DNA of 64,000 nucleotides from Limnohabitans sp. (GCF_017848645.1 NZ_JAFEIF010000049.1:1-64000); one strand, 5' to 3'; positions 28,452 through 37,401 are shown, counted from the stretch's first letter. Made by a program: numbers and translations. The notes: generated by a model from the letters alone, not told the origin.

Positions 28452-28497
28452 GGAGTGCGGCGTCCGAATGCTTTGCAGCGCCGCATCCGCTTTTTTC
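28452..28497 (+). terminator. Strong terminator-like hairpin just upstream of aspartokinase (possible attenuator)
   Basis: The 5' arm GGA-(G)-TGCGGCG (28452-28462) pairs with CGCCGCATCC (28479-28488), with one bulged G and a small inner TGC/GCA pairing in the loop. A T-rich tract (GCTTTTTTCTTTT) follows directly. The ATG of aspartokinase comes about 20 bases later, leaving no room for another promoter. An alternative pairing of ACGCC (28446-28450) with GGCGT (28459-28463) would break the 5' arm. Confidence 0.6.
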
Positions 28498-28514
28498 TTT
28501 TACCCAAACTACAC

Positions 28515-29777
28515 ATGGCTTTGATCGTTCACAAATACGGCGGCACCTCGATGGGCTCGACCGAGCGCATCCGCAATGTCGCCAAGCGCGTGGCCAAATG
28601 GGCCCGTGCTGGCCACCAGATCGTGGTGGTGCCCAGCGCCATGAGCGGTGAGACCAACCGCTTGCTGGGCTTGGCCAAAGAGCTGGCCCCCGCCAAGCCC
28701 GACACCGCCTACAGCCGCGAACTCGACATGCTGGCCTCCACGGGCGAGCAGGCATCGTCTGCATTGCTGGCCATTGCGCTGCAATCCGAAGGCCAGCCCT
28801 CGGTCAGTTATGCCGGTTGGCAAGTGGCCATCAAGACCAACGATGCCTACACCAAGGCCCGCATCGAATCGATCGACGACGTCCGTGTGCGCGCCGACCT
28901 CGCCGCAGGCAAAGTGGTCATCATCACCGGCTTCCAGGGTGTGGACAGCGAGGGCAACATCACCACGCTCGGCCGTGGCGGCTCTGACACCTCGGCGGTG
29001 GCCGTGGCTGCTGCCATGAAAGCCGACGAGTGCCTGATCTACACCGACGTGGACGGTGTCTACACCACCGACCCGCGCGTGGTGCCCGAAGCCCGACGCC
29101 TGCACACCGTGAGCTTTGAAGAAATGCTGGAGATGGCCTCGCTCGGCTCCAAGGTCCTGCAAATCCGCTCGGTGGAATTTGCGGGCAAGTACAAAGTGCC
29201 CATGCGTGTGCTCTCGAGCTTCACGCCCTGGGACATCGACATCAACGAAGAAGCCGCATCCGGCACCCTGATCACTTTTGAGGAAGACGAACAAATGGAA
29301 CAAGCCGTCGTTTCCGGCATCGCATTCAACCGCGACGAAGCCAAAATCTCCGTGTTGGGCGTGCCCGACAAGCCCGGCATCGCCTACCAAATTCTGGGCG
29401 CTGTGGCCGATGCCAACATCGAAGTCGATGTGATCATCCAGAACCTGAGCAAAGACGGCAAGACCGACTTCAGCTTCACCGTGCACCGCAACGACTACGC
29501 CAAGACCATCGACCTGCTCAAGGAAAAAGTGCTGCCCTCATTGGGTGCGGCCGAAGTGTTGGGCGACGCCAAGATTTGCAAAGTGTCCATCGTCGGCATC
29601 GGCATGCGCAGCCATGTGGGCGTGGCCAGCAAGATGTTCCGCAGCCTGAGCGAAGAGGGCATCAACATCCAGATGATCTCGACTTCCGAAATCAAGACCT
29701 CGGTCGTGATCGACGAAAAATACATGGAATTGGCCGTGCGCGCCCTGCACAAAGCCTTCGATCTTGACCAAGCGTAA
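28515..29777 (+). CDS. lysC: Aspartate kinase
   Basis: Phosphorylates aspartate, the first step to lysine, threonine and methionine. 420 residues, single-function. The kinase domain starts with VHKYGGTSMGSTERI and includes TLGRGGSDTSAVAVAAA and EMLEMASLGSKVLQIRSVEFA. Two ACT regulatory domains follow from about residue 265 (for example VSGIAFNRDEAKISV and VSIVGIGMRSHVGVA), so feedback inhibition is expected. No homoserine dehydrogenase fusion. It sits alone behind the terminator-like leader and ahead of tRNA-Ser. Confidence 0.96.
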   Translation: MALIVHKYGGTSMGSTERIRNVAKRVAKWARAGHQIVVVPSAMSGETNRLLGLAKELAPAKPDTAYSRELDMLASTGEQASSALLAIALQSEGQPSVSYAGWQVAIKTNDAYTKARIESIDDVRVRADLAAGKVVIITGFQGVDSEGNITTLGRGGSDTSAVAVAAAMKADECLIYTDVDGVYTTDPRVVPEARRLHTVSFEEMLEMASLGSKVLQIRSVEFAGKYKVPMRVLSSFTPWDIDINEEAASGTLITFEEDEQMEQAVVSGIAFNRDEAKISVLGVPDKPGIAYQILGAVADANIEVDVIIQNLSKDGKTDFSFTVHRNDYAKTIDLLKEKVLPSLGAAEVLGDAKICKVSIVGIGMRSHVGVASKMFRSLSEEGINIQMISTSEIKTSVVIDEKYMELAVRALHKAFDLDQA

Positions 29778-29779
29778 GC

Positions 29780-29785
29780 TATAAT
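29780..29785 (+). promoter_or_regulatory. -10 element of the tRNA-Ser gene
   Basis: A perfect TATAAT begins 3 bases after the aspartokinase stop and ends 10 bases before the tRNA. The hexamer 17 bases upstream (TTCGAT, inside the last aspartokinase codons) is only a weak -35. Confidence 0.55.
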
Positions 29786-29795
29786 CTGACCCACT

Positions 29796-29888
29796 GGAAA
29801 CGTGACCGAGTGGCCGAAGGTGCTCCCCTGCTAAGGGAGTATGGGGTGTAGAGCCTCATCGAGGGTTCGAATCCCTCCGTTTCCGCCA
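29796..29888 (+). tRNA. tRNA-Ser (anticodon GCT)
   Basis: Class II tRNA of 93 bases including an encoded CCA (29886-29888). Acceptor stem GGAAACG (29796-29802) pairs with CGTTTCC (29878-29884), discriminator G. The anticodon stem CTCCC/GGGAG encloses the loop with GCT, decoding AGC and AGU. A long variable arm follows, as required for serine. The T arm contains GGTTCGAATCC. Confidence 0.97.
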
Positions 29889-29893
29889 GAACC

Positions 29894-29925
29894 AAGCCCG
29901 TGAGATTCGTCTCACGGGCTTTTTT
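29894..29925 (+). terminator. Terminator after tRNA-Ser
   Basis: AAGCCCGTGAGA (29894-29905), UUCG-type tetraloop, TCTCACGGGCTT (29910-29921), then further T. A textbook intrinsic terminator 5 bases after the tRNA. Confidence 0.92.
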
Positions 29926-29965
29926 CTTGGGCACTGCCCCTCGCCTGGGGGCAGTTTTCAGTCCA

Positions 29966-30940
29966 TCAGTTGACCATCACCAGTTTGCCTTTAACGCTGC
30001 GCGAACCCATCAGGGCGTAAGCGGCTTTGAGCTCGCTCATGGGCAGGGTGCGGTCCAGCACGGGTTTGATCTTGCCTTGGCCGTACCACTGGGCCAGTTC
30101 GCCCATCATGGCCGCGTTGGCTTGGGGTTCGCGTTTAGCAAAGTCGCCCCAAAACACACCGACCAAGGATGCGCCCTTGAGCAAGGGCAGGTTCAGCGGC
30201 AGCGAGGGGATGGGGCCGCCTGCGAAGCCCACCACCAGGTAGCGCCCACGCCAAGCAATCGAGCGGAAAGCGGGTTCGGCCAGATCGCCACCCACGGGGT
30301 CGTACACCACGTCGGGGCCTTTGCCTTCGGTGAGGGTTTTCAGGGCTTCGCGCAGGTTTTGTGTGCTGTAGTTGATGGTGGCATCGGCCCCCAGTGTGGT
30401 GCACAGGGCGCATTTTTCGTCGGTCGATGCCGCCGCAATCACTTTGGCCCCCATGGCTTTGGCTATCTGGATGGCCGCTGTGCCCACGCCGCCTGCAGCG
30501 CCCAGCACCAGCACGGTCTCTCCCGCTTTGAGGGCTGCACGGTCCACCAGCGCATGGTGCGAGGTGGCGTAGGTCATGATGAAGGCAGCGCCATCGGTGG
30601 CCGGAAAACCGGCGGGCAAAGGCATGCACAGTTTGGCCGGGGCCAGGGTGTGGGTGCCAAAGCCACCCGTGCCCGACAGGCAGGCGACGCTTTGTCCAAC
30701 TTTGATGTGCGTCACGCCTTCACCGACAGCCTGCACCGTGCCCGCGTATTCCGAGCCCGGCACAAAGGGCAACTCGGGCTTCATCTGGTACTTGTTTTGC
30801 ACGATCAGCAGGTCGGGGAAATTCAGGCTGGCCGCCTCAATCTGAATGAGCACCTGGCCCGGTCCGGGTGTCGGGGTGGGCAGTTCTTTCCAGGTGAGGG
30901 CGTCAACGCCCGTGGGGTTCTCGCAAAGCCAAGCATGCAT
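29966..30940 (-). CDS. NADPH:quinone oxidoreductase family protein (zinc-independent MDR)
   Basis: 324 residues of the medium-chain dehydrogenase/reductase superfamily, quinone-oxidoreductase branch. N-terminal GroES-like domain (PGPGQVLIQIEAASLNFPDLL, PFVPGSEYAGTV), then the nucleotide fold with VLGAAGGVGTAAIQIAKAMGAKV. The zinc-ligand cysteines of alcohol dehydrogenases are absent. The substrate is not predictable. ATG 30940 is preferred to 30970 because GGAG lies upstream and the protein then begins MHAWLCENP as in relatives. Convergent with tRNA-Ser; divergent from surE. Confidence 0.9.
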   Translation of the reverse strand: MHAWLCENPTGVDALTWKELPTPTPGPGQVLIQIEAASLNFPDLLIVQNKYQMKPELPFVPGSEYAGTVQAVGEGVTHIKVGQSVACLSGTGGFGTHTLAPAKLCMPLPAGFPATDGAAFIMTYATSHHALVDRAALKAGETVLVLGAAGGVGTAAIQIAKAMGAKVIAAASTDEKCALCTTLGADATINYSTQNLREALKTLTEGKGPDVVYDPVGGDLAEPAFRSIAWRGRYLVVGFAGGPIPSLPLNLPLLKGASLVGVFWGDFAKREPQANAAMMGELAQWYGQGKIKPVLDRTLPMSELKAAYALMGSRSVKGKLVMVN

Positions 30941-31134
30941 GCCGTGTCTCCAAATGAAATCAGGAATCAAAAATGATGATCTTAGGCATTCAGGCGCTGA
31001 CCTTCGTGTCCCCCTAGCGACCGCCTGCGCAGGGCCCGAGCGCCACCGTTTTGGCCGCCATCGTGGCCTTTAACGGGTGGGCCCGTGCACCTGGGGCATC
31101 CCCCTACAATGACCGATTGAACAAACGCTCAACT

Positions 31135-31905
31135 ATGAAAATCCTGATCTCCAACGACGATGGCTTTCGGGCCGAGGGCATTGTGGCCTTGTACAACGCG
31201 CTCAAGGACATGGCCGATGTCGAAGTGGTGGCCCCAGAGCACAACAACAGCGCCAAATCCAATGCCCTGACCCTGCACACGCCGCTGTATGTGAACCGGG
31301 CCGACAATGGGTTTCGCTACGTCAATGGCACGCCCGCTGACTGTGTGCACATCGCTTTGACGGGTTTGTTGGGCTATCGCCCGGATCTCGTGATCTCGGG
31401 CATCAACAACGGGGCCAACATGGGTGACGACACCTTGTACTCGGGCACCGTGGGCGCGGCCATGGAGGGGTATTTGTTTGGCATTCCCGCCATCGCAGTC
31501 TCGCAAATCGACAAGGGCTGGGCGCACCTCGATGCCGCAGCCAGCACCGTGGCCAGAATGGTCCAGCAGATGATGCAGCAGAGCCTGATCGGCCCGCGGC
31601 CCTGGTTGCTGAATGTGAACATCCCCAATTTGCCGTTGGCGCAGATCAAGCCGCCCAAGGTGTGTCGCCTCGGGCGGCGGCATGCGGCCGAGCCGGTCAT
31701 CACGCAGGTGGACCCGAGGGGTCAGACCATGTATTGGATTGGCGCAGCCGGTGCGGCCATGGACGACAGCGCAGGCACCGATTTCCATGCAGCCGACCAG
31801 GGGCATGTGGTGGTCACGCCTTTGAAGGTGGATTTGACCGAACACGACCACTTGCAGGCCTGGAGCCAGACCTGTGCGCGCCTGTGGTCGCAGGACGGGG
31901 CATGA
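31135..31905 (+). CDS. surE: 5'/3'-nucleotidase SurE
   Basis: Metal-dependent nucleoside monophosphatase linked to stationary-phase survival. 256 residues. Metal-binding Asp8-Asp9 in MKILISNDDGF, ISGINNGANMGDDTLYSGTVGAA and PEHNNSAKSNALTL are invariant SurE motifs. The pcm start overlaps its stop (ATGA), so the surE-pcm-nlpD genes are coupled. Confidence 0.97.
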   Translation: MKILISNDDGFRAEGIVALYNALKDMADVEVVAPEHNNSAKSNALTLHTPLYVNRADNGFRYVNGTPADCVHIALTGLLGYRPDLVISGINNGANMGDDTLYSGTVGAAMEGYLFGIPAIAVSQIDKGWAHLDAAASTVARMVQQMMQQSLIGPRPWLLNVNIPNLPLAQIKPPKVCRLGRRHAAEPVITQVDPRGQTMYWIGAAGAAMDDSAGTDFHAADQGHVVVTPLKVDLTEHDHLQAWSQTCARLWSQDGA

Positions 31906-32735
31906 AAGCCAGGCCCAGTTTTCCGGCCAAGTTGCCCCCCAGTGGGGGCCCGTCTTCGGCTTCTTTGAGCCCTCAGGTGGCCAAGGCCCATCCACGTCCT
32001 GCGGCCGGGCTGGTGGCGAGCAATGGGCTGCCCAGCCTTGGGCCGGGGCGGCTTAAAGCCATGCCCGCCACCCCTGTGTCCAGCGGTTTGGGCCTGGATT
32101 CGAGCGCGGTGCGCGAGCGCATGGTGGCCAAATTGGCCGAGCAGGGCGTGCAGGACCCGTGGGTTTTGCAGGCCATGGGCCAGGTGGAGCGGCACCGTTT
32201 TGTCGAAACCGCTTTGGCGGGTCAAGCGTACGAAGACACCAGCTTGCCCATCGGCTTGGGCCAAACGATCTCCAAGCCCAATGTGGTGGCCCGCATGATC
32301 GAGTTGCTGCGACAAGATGTGCCGGGCAAACTGGGACGGGTGCTGGAAATTGGCACCGGTTGCGGTTACCAAGCGGCTGTGCTCAGCCTGGTGGCGACCG
32401 AGGTCTACAGCATCGAGCGCTTGCGCGGCTTGCACGAAAAAGCCAAAAAAAACCTGCTGCCTTTTCGCTTGCCCAATGTGCACCTGCTGCTGGGCGACGG
32501 CATGCTGGGTTTCCCCAAAGGTGCCCCTTATGCCGGGATCATTTCGGCTGCGGGGGGTGATGAGGTGCCTTCGGTCTGGCTGGACCAGTTGGCCGTCGGG
32601 GCCCGGCTGGTGGCCCCCACGGTGACGGCCTCGGGGCACCAGGCGCTGGTGGTGATTCGCAAAACCGCCACGGGCTTTGATCGACAGGTCTTGGAGGCGG
32701 TTCACTTTGTGCCTCTAAAATCGGGGATTGCATGA
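31902..32735 (+). CDS. pcm: Protein-L-isoaspartate O-methyltransferase with N-terminal extension
   Basis: Methylates isoaspartyl residues so that damaged proteins can be repaired. 277 residues from ATG 31902, against about 210 in E. coli; the extra roughly 60 residues at the N-terminus are rich in Pro, Ser, Ala and Gly and look disordered. The enzyme core has the substrate loop TSLPIGLGQTISKPNVVARM and the SAM motif VLEIGTGCGYQAAVLS. The start overlaps surE and the stop overlaps the nlpD start (both ATGA). A later ATG at about 32059 would give the usual length, but has no evident ribosome site. Confidence 0.93.
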   Translation: MKARPSFPAKLPPSGGPSSASLSPQVAKAHPRPAAGLVASNGLPSLGPGRLKAMPATPVSSGLGLDSSAVRERMVAKLAEQGVQDPWVLQAMGQVERHRFVETALAGQAYEDTSLPIGLGQTISKPNVVARMIELLRQDVPGKLGRVLEIGTGCGYQAAVLSLVATEVYSIERLRGLHEKAKKNLLPFRLPNVHLLLGDGMLGFPKGAPYAGIISAAGGDEVPSVWLDQLAVGARLVAPTVTASGHQALVVIRKTATGFDRQVLEAVHFVPLKSGIA

Positions 32736-33595
32736 TGGAATGGCACCGGATGATGTTTCGTGAATTTTCCCGTTTTTGGCTCGCAGCTTTGACACTGCTG
32801 GTGTTGGCCGGGTGTACCTCCTCCCCGCGTGCGCCCGCACCCGTAGAAACGCGCGGTGCCAGCACCAGAATGAGCGCCCCGGCGGCTGCACCCGCAGCAG
32901 AGACGGTGAAGGTCATGCCGGGCGCGGAAAACGCGGGCAAGCCGGGGTATTACACCGTGCAACGCGGCGACACCTTGACCCGCATTGCTTTGGACCATGG
33001 CCACTCATGGCGTGATTTGGCCAGCTGGAACAACCTGCCCAACGCCCATTTGATCGAGGTGGGGCAGGTTTTGCGTGTAGCCCCACCGGGCGCCACAGTA
33101 GAGGCCAGTGGCGTGGTGGTGCAGCCGATCGGTGGCAGTGCCGAAGTGGCGACATCCGCTAAGCCTGCAGCAGCACCCGCACCCGCGCCCGCGCCCACAT
33201 CTGCATCCGCACCGTCTGCCAACGACGAAGGTCTGGGTTTTGCCTGGCCCGCTAGTGGCACCGTGGTCGCTGGCTTTGACGAGGCCAAAAACAAGGGCCT
33301 GGACATTGCGGGCAAAGCGGGCGACCCGGTGCTGGCCGCCGCCGATGGCCAGGTGGTCTATGCCGGTGCAGGTTTGCGCGGCTATGGCAACCTGATCATC
33401 CTCAAGCACAACAACACCTTTTTGACCGCCTATGCCCATAACCAGGCCTTGCTGGTGAAGGAAGACCAGAAAGTGCGTAAGGGCCAAAAAATCGCCGAAA
33501 TGGGCAAAACAGACGCCGACCGCGTGAAGCTGCATTTCGAGATCCGCCGTCAAGGCAAACCGGTGGACCCGGCCAAGTACCTGCCTGCGCGCTGA
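32732..33595 (+). CDS. nlpD: Murein hydrolase activator NlpD, lipoprotein
   Basis: 287 residues. A lipoprotein signal ends in LVLAGC with Cys28 as the lipidated residue. A LysM domain (about 73-117, YYTVQRGDTLTRIALDHG) binds peptidoglycan, an Ala/Pro-rich linker follows, and a C-terminal LytM/M23-like domain covers about 185-287. That domain reads NKGLDIAGKAGDPVLAA where active M23 peptidases have the zinc histidine, so it is degenerate, as in E. coli NlpD, which activates amidase AmiC rather than cutting itself. Coupled to pcm. rpoS, the usual next gene, is not here. Confidence 0.94.
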   Translation: MMEWHRMMFREFSRFWLAALTLLVLAGCTSSPRAPAPVETRGASTRMSAPAAAPAAETVKVMPGAENAGKPGYYTVQRGDTLTRIALDHGHSWRDLASWNNLPNAHLIEVGQVLRVAPPGATVEASGVVVQPIGGSAEVATSAKPAAAPAPAPAPTSASAPSANDEGLGFAWPASGTVVAGFDEAKNKGLDIAGKAGDPVLAAADGQVVYAGAGLRGYGNLIILKHNNTFLTAYAHNQALLVKEDQKVRKGQKIAEMGKTDADRVKLHFEIRRQGKPVDPAKYLPAR

Positions 33596-33640
33596 AGCGC
33601 CAAGCCGCTGGGTCGATCATCACAAGCGCCGGCTCGAACC

Positions 33641-34426
33641 ATGCCCTGGCCTGTTCTGGTGTTCGACATCGAAACCATCCCCGACATGGCGGGTTGGCGG
33701 CGGCTCAACCCAAATGACGTGGCCTTGACCGATGTGCAGGTGCACGCTCAGTGGCAGGCCGAGCGGGCGGCAGAGGGCAAAAGCGATTTCATGCCCCTGT
33801 ACCTGCAACGCATCCTGTGCATCAGCTGCGTGTTTCGCAATGCCGAGGGTTTGCGCGTGCACTCCTTTGTGGACCGCGATGGCCACAGCGAAGCCAAAGT
33901 GGTTCAGACCTTTTTTCAGGCCATTGAAAAGCATGCCCCCCAATTGGTCAGCTGGAATGGCAGCGGTTTCGATTTGCCGGTGTTGCACTACCGGGGTTTG
34001 ATGCACGGCGTGGTGGCCGACAAGTACTGGGACCTGGGCGACGATGACCGCGAGTTCAAGTGGAACAACTACATCTCGCGCTACCACATGCGCCACCTGG
34101 ACCTGATGGACTTGCTGGCCAAATACACCCCTAAAAACAATGCACCCATGGATGCATTGGCCAAGCTGTGCGGCTTTCCGGGCAAGCTGGGCATGGACGG
34201 CTCGCAGGTCTATGCGCAGTTTCAGGCCGGGCACACCGAAGACATTCGGCGCTACTGCGAAACCGATGTGATGAACACCTATTTGCTGTACTGCCGCTTT
34301 CAGAAAATGCGCGGCGGCTTCACCGAGGCAGAGTACGCGCAGGAAATCGCCTTTGTCCAGGACGAGTTGGGCAACTTGGCCCCGCAAGAGCCGCACTGGC
34401 AGGAATACTTGCAAGCCTGGACCTGA
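33641..34426 (+). CDS. Predicted 3'-5' exonuclease, PolB-associated exonuclease-like
   Basis: 261 residues with a DnaQ-like RNase H fold. The first catalytic pair is VFDIETIPD (Asp9, Glu11), the second region reads LVSWNGSGFDLPVLHYR, and the third RRYCETDVMNTYLLY contains the final aspartate. This matches the predicted PolB-associated 3'-5' exonuclease family. Such proteins occur as stand-alone genes in many beta-proteobacteria; substrate unknown, role in DNA repair or RNA turnover inferred. It occupies the slot between nlpD and rlmD. Confidence 0.85.
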   Translation: MPWPVLVFDIETIPDMAGWRRLNPNDVALTDVQVHAQWQAERAAEGKSDFMPLYLQRILCISCVFRNAEGLRVHSFVDRDGHSEAKVVQTFFQAIEKHAPQLVSWNGSGFDLPVLHYRGLMHGVVADKYWDLGDDDREFKWNNYISRYHMRHLDLMDLLAKYTPKNNAPMDALAKLCGFPGKLGMDGSQVYAQFQAGHTEDIRRYCETDVMNTYLLYCRFQKMRGGFTEAEYAQEIAFVQDELGNLAPQEPHWQEYLQAWT

Positions 34427-34491
34427 AGTTTCCTAGCGAAACTGTGTGCTGGGCCCTCAAGGGTGGCCTCACATCCTGAGACAATTGGGGC

Positions 34492-35928
34492 ATGAGCGAT
34501 CCAGACATTTCCCTTTCCCAAGCCCACGCCGACGAACCCAGCCACTCCAGCGCCGACCTGCCCGAGGGCTGGCTGCGTGTGGGCTCCCTCGACATGGATG
34601 CCCAAGGCATCGCCCGCCGACCTGACGGCAAAGTCGTGTTCATCGAAGGCGCTTTGCCTTTTGAGCTGGTGTCGGTCAACGTGCACCGCAAAAAGAACAA
34701 CTGGGAGCAAGGCACCGTCACCCAGATCCACCACGAGTCGTCTCAACGTGTGCGGCCAGGCTGCCCGCATTTCGGCTTGCATGCGGGGGCCTGCGGTGGC
34801 TGCAAGATGCAGCACCTGGAGGCTTCGGCCCAGGTGGCCATCAAGCAACGGGTACTCGAAGACAACCTGTGGCACCTGGGCAAAGTCAAAGCCGAAACCA
34901 TGCTGCGCCCCATCGAGGGTCCGACCTGGGGCTACCGCTACCGCGCCCGCCTGTCGGTGCGTTACGTGATCAAGAAAGGCGAAGTGCTGATTGGTTTCCA
35001 CGAGCGCAAAAGCCGTTACATCGCGGACATGAAAGTCTGCCCGGTCCTGCCGCCCCACGTCAGCCGCATGCTGCTGCCATTGCGCGCCTTGATCGGCCAG
35101 ATGGAGGCCCGCGAAACCCTGCCTCAGCTGGAGCTGGCCTGCGGCGACGAGGTCACGGCTTTGGTGCTGCGCCACCTGGAACCCTTGAGCGAGGGTGACA
35201 AAGCCCTGCTGCGGGCATTTGCCGCCGAGCACCAGGTGCAGTGGTGGCTGCAGCCCAAAGGCCCGGACACGGTGCATTTGCTGGACGAGGGTGGGGCGCA
35301 GCTCAGTTACGGTCTGCCCGACTTTGGCATCACCATGCCATTTCGGCCCACCGATTTCACCCAAGTGAATCCCTTCATCAACCGCGTGCTGGTGGCCCGC
35401 GCGCTGCGCTTGCTGCAAGCGCAAAAGACCGAGCGGGTGATCGACTGGTTCTGCGGTCTGGGCAACTTCACCTTGCCGCTGGCCACGCAAGCGGGCGAGG
35501 TGCTGGGTATTGAAGGGGCAGAGACCCTGGTGGCGCGTTCACGCGACAACTACGCCCGCAACCAAGCCACACGGCCCGAAGGTCAGACCTTGGCCCCCAC
35601 GCAGTTTGTGGCGCGCAATTTGTTCGAGATGACGCCCGAAATGCTGGTGGCCGACGGTACTGCCGACAAATGGCTGGTCGACCCGCCGCGCGAAGGCGCC
35701 TTTGCCCTGAGCAAAGCGCTGGCCGAGCTGCACGAAAACCAGGACCTGCGCCAAGGCTGGACACCACCCCAGCGCATTGTGTATGTGAGCTGCAACCCCG
35801 CCACGTTGGCCCGGGATGCGGGCATTTTGGTGCACCGCGCCGGTTACCGCTGCGTGGCCGCAGGGGTGATCAACATGTTTGCGCACACCGCCCATGTGGA
35901 GAGCATGGCGGTGTTTGAGTTGGTCTGA
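34492..35928 (+). CDS. rlmD: 23S rRNA (uracil(1939)-C(5))-methyltransferase
   Basis: Methylates U1939 of 23S rRNA. 478 residues. An N-terminal TRAM domain (about 30-85) is followed by the Fe-S cysteines Cys91, Cys101 and Cys104 ([15 protein letters not shown]) plus one in KVCPVLP. The methyltransferase part contains [14 protein letters not shown] (SAM motif) and [13 protein letters not shown] with the nucleophilic cysteine. ATG 34492 begins an acidic, Ser/Asp-rich leader of about 25 residues. Followed by a bidirectional terminator. Confidence 0.95.
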   Translation: MSDPDISLSQAHADEPSHSSADLPEGWLRVGSLDMDAQGIARRPDGKVVFIEGALPFELVSVNVHRKKNNWEQGTVTQIHHESSQRVRPGCPHFGLHAGACGGCKMQHLEASAQVAIKQRVLEDNLWHLGKVKAETMLRPIEGPTWGYRYRARLSVRYVIKKGEVLIGFHERKSRYIADMKVCPVLPPHVSRMLLPLRALIGQMEARETLPQLELACGDEVTALVLRHLEPLSEGDKALLRAFAAEHQVQWWLQPKGPDTVHLLDEGGAQLSYGLPDFGITMPFRPTDFTQVNPFINRVLVARALRLLQAQKTERVIDWFCGLGNFTLPLATQAGEVLGIEGAETLVARSRDNYARNQATRPEGQTLAPTQFVARNLFEMTPEMLVADGTADKWLVDPPREGAFALSKALAELHENQDLRQGWTPPQRIVYVSCNPATLARDAGILVHRAGYRCVAAGVINMFAHTAHVESMAVFELV

Positions 35929-35972
35929 GGCCACGCAATGGGCAGCGGGCTATTGGGCCCCTGCAAGCACAA

Positions 35973-36000
35973 AAAAAAGGCTCCGGAGGGAGCCTTTTTT
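35973..36000. terminator. Bidirectional terminator between rlmD and the YccA gene
   Basis: AAAAAAGGCTCC (35973-35984), loop GGAG, GGAGCCTTTTTT (35989-36000). It has a T-run on each strand and serves both convergent genes. Confidence 0.92.
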
Positions 36001-36016
36001 GCGAGAGGAATGCAGA

Positions 36017-36709
36017 TCAGTCGCGTTCGCCGCCCATGATGCCCAGCAGGGCCAGCAGACTTTGGAAGATGTTGAAGACGCTCAGGTACAGGGCCAAGGT
36101 GGCGCTGATGTAGTTGGTCTCGCCGCCATCCAGGATGCGCTTGAGGTCATACAACAAGAAGGCGCTGAAAATGCCGATGGCCAAGGTCGAGAGGACCAGC
36201 ATGCCCGCAGTGGAGCCCACAAACACGTTGATGATGCCGCCCACCATCAGGACCATGGCGCCAACAAACAGCCATTTGCCCATGCCGGACAGATCGCGCT
36301 TGATGACGCTGGCCAGGCTGGCCATGACAAAGAACACACCGGCTGTGCCTGCAAAAGCGGTCATCACCAAGTCAGCACCGTTTTTGAAGCCGAGCACCAT
36401 GGCGATCATGCGCGAGAGCATCAGGCCCATGAAGAAGGTGAAGGCCAGCAATACGGGCACACCAGCGGCCGAGTTTTTGGTTTTCTCGATGGCGAACATG
36501 AAACCGAATGCACCGCCCAAAAACACCACCAGGCCCACAAAGCCGGTGAGTGATTGGGTGATGCCTGTGCTCACGCCAACCCAAGCGCCCAGCACAGTGG
36601 GCAGCATGCTCAGGGCGAGCAGCCAATAGGTGTTGCGCAGAACGCGGTTGCGTGCCGCCAGGTCCACATGGCCCCAGCCAGCGGAATTGAGGGTGCGAAG
36701 GTCGCTCAT
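36017..36709 (-). CDS. Bax inhibitor-1/YccA family membrane protein
   Basis: 230 residues with about seven transmembrane helices, the fold of the BI-1/TMBIM family (E. coli YccA/YbhL). ATG 36709 has GGAG upstream. Typical features are the short soluble N-terminus (about 30 residues), closely spaced hydrophobic segments, and the C-terminal DLKRILDGGETNYISATLALYLSVFNIF. YccA-type members modulate the FtsH protease; YbhL-type function is unclear. Single gene. Confidence 0.9.
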   Translation of the reverse strand: MSDLRTLNSAGWGHVDLAARNRVLRNTYWLLALSMLPTVLGAWVGVSTGITQSLTGFVGLVVFLGGAFGFMFAIEKTKNSAAGVPVLLAFTFFMGLMLSRMIAMVLGFKNGADLVMTAFAGTAGVFFVMASLASVIKRDLSGMGKWLFVGAMVLMVGGIINVFVGSTAGMLVLSTLAIGIFSAFLLYDLKRILDGGETNYISATLALYLSVFNIFQSLLALLGIMGGERD

Positions 36710-36902
36710 GGTGTATCTCCTGAAAAGGCCTTTGAAAAAGGTTGGGCCATTGTAGAGGCCCCAACCGGGCGGGGTACACAAGCCAGGGATTTCCGGCAGT
36801 TGATGGGGTTATCCGGGTGAATCAGTTTTGCATTGGGGGTGAGCAATCGATGGGCGGCGCGCGTGTATGCTTGTGACTTCCATTCTTCAGACCCTCATCC
36901 CC

Positions 36903-37310
36903 ATGAAAACTCAGTCCTCTCTCGAACTGTCCGATGTCAAAGCCATCGCCGCCGCTGCCGAAGCCGAAGCCCTCCAGAACCATTGGGCAGTCAGCATCGC
37001 CATTGTGGATGCGGGCGGCCATTTGCTGCACTTTGCCCGTCTGGACGGTGCGCCTCCCGTGTCCGCGCACATCGCCCCGGCCAAAGCGCACACCGCAGCC
37101 TTGGGTCGCCGCGAGAGCAAGGTGTACGAAGACGTGATCAACGGTGGACGCACTTCCTTTTTGTCGGCCCCGACCATTCAAGGCATGCTCGAAGGTGGCG
37201 TGCCGATCATGAAAGATGGTTTTTGCCTGGGCGCAGTCGGTGTGAGCGGCGTCAAGTCGAACGAAGACGCTCAGATCGCCAAGGCCGGTATCGCCGCCAT
37301 CGGCCTGTGA
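36903..37310 (+). CDS. GlcG/HbpS family haem-binding-like protein
   Basis: 135 residues without signal peptide from ATG 36903. The family signature is seen in AVSIAIVDAGGHLLHFARLDGA, APAKAHTAALGR and GGVPIMKDGFCLGAVGVSG. Members include GlcG of glycolate operons and the extracellular haem-sensing HbpS; most cytoplasmic ones have no proven role. Here it stands alone, with no glycolate genes beside it. It is followed by a strong bidirectional terminator and is convergent with ilvD. Confidence 0.85.
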   Translation: MKTQSSLELSDVKAIAAAAEAEALQNHWAVSIAIVDAGGHLLHFARLDGAPPVSAHIAPAKAHTAALGRRESKVYEDVINGGRTSFLSAPTIQGMLEGGVPIMKDGFCLGAVGVSGVKSNEDAQIAKAGIAAIGL

Positions 37311-37363
37311 TGGCCTGATCCGGGCAGCCTGGGGCGGCCCTGATGGTTTTTCAAAACCATTGA

Positions 37364-37401
37364 CCCACAAAAAAGCCGCTTCACAGCGGCTTTTTTGTGG
37401 G
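37364..37401. terminator. Bidirectional terminator between the GlcG-like gene and ilvD
   Basis: CCCACAAAAAAGCCGCT (37364-37380), loop TCAC, AGCGGCTTTTTTGTGGG (37385-37401): a 17-bp perfect stem with internal A and T runs usable from both directions. A second small hairpin (ATGGTTTT/AAAACCAT) lies just before it at 37343-37360. Confidence 0.9.

Noticed and set aside
29796-29926. tRNA-Ser as an integration (att) site
   Set aside because: No integrase, no repeat of the tRNA 3' end and no change in gene type downstream.
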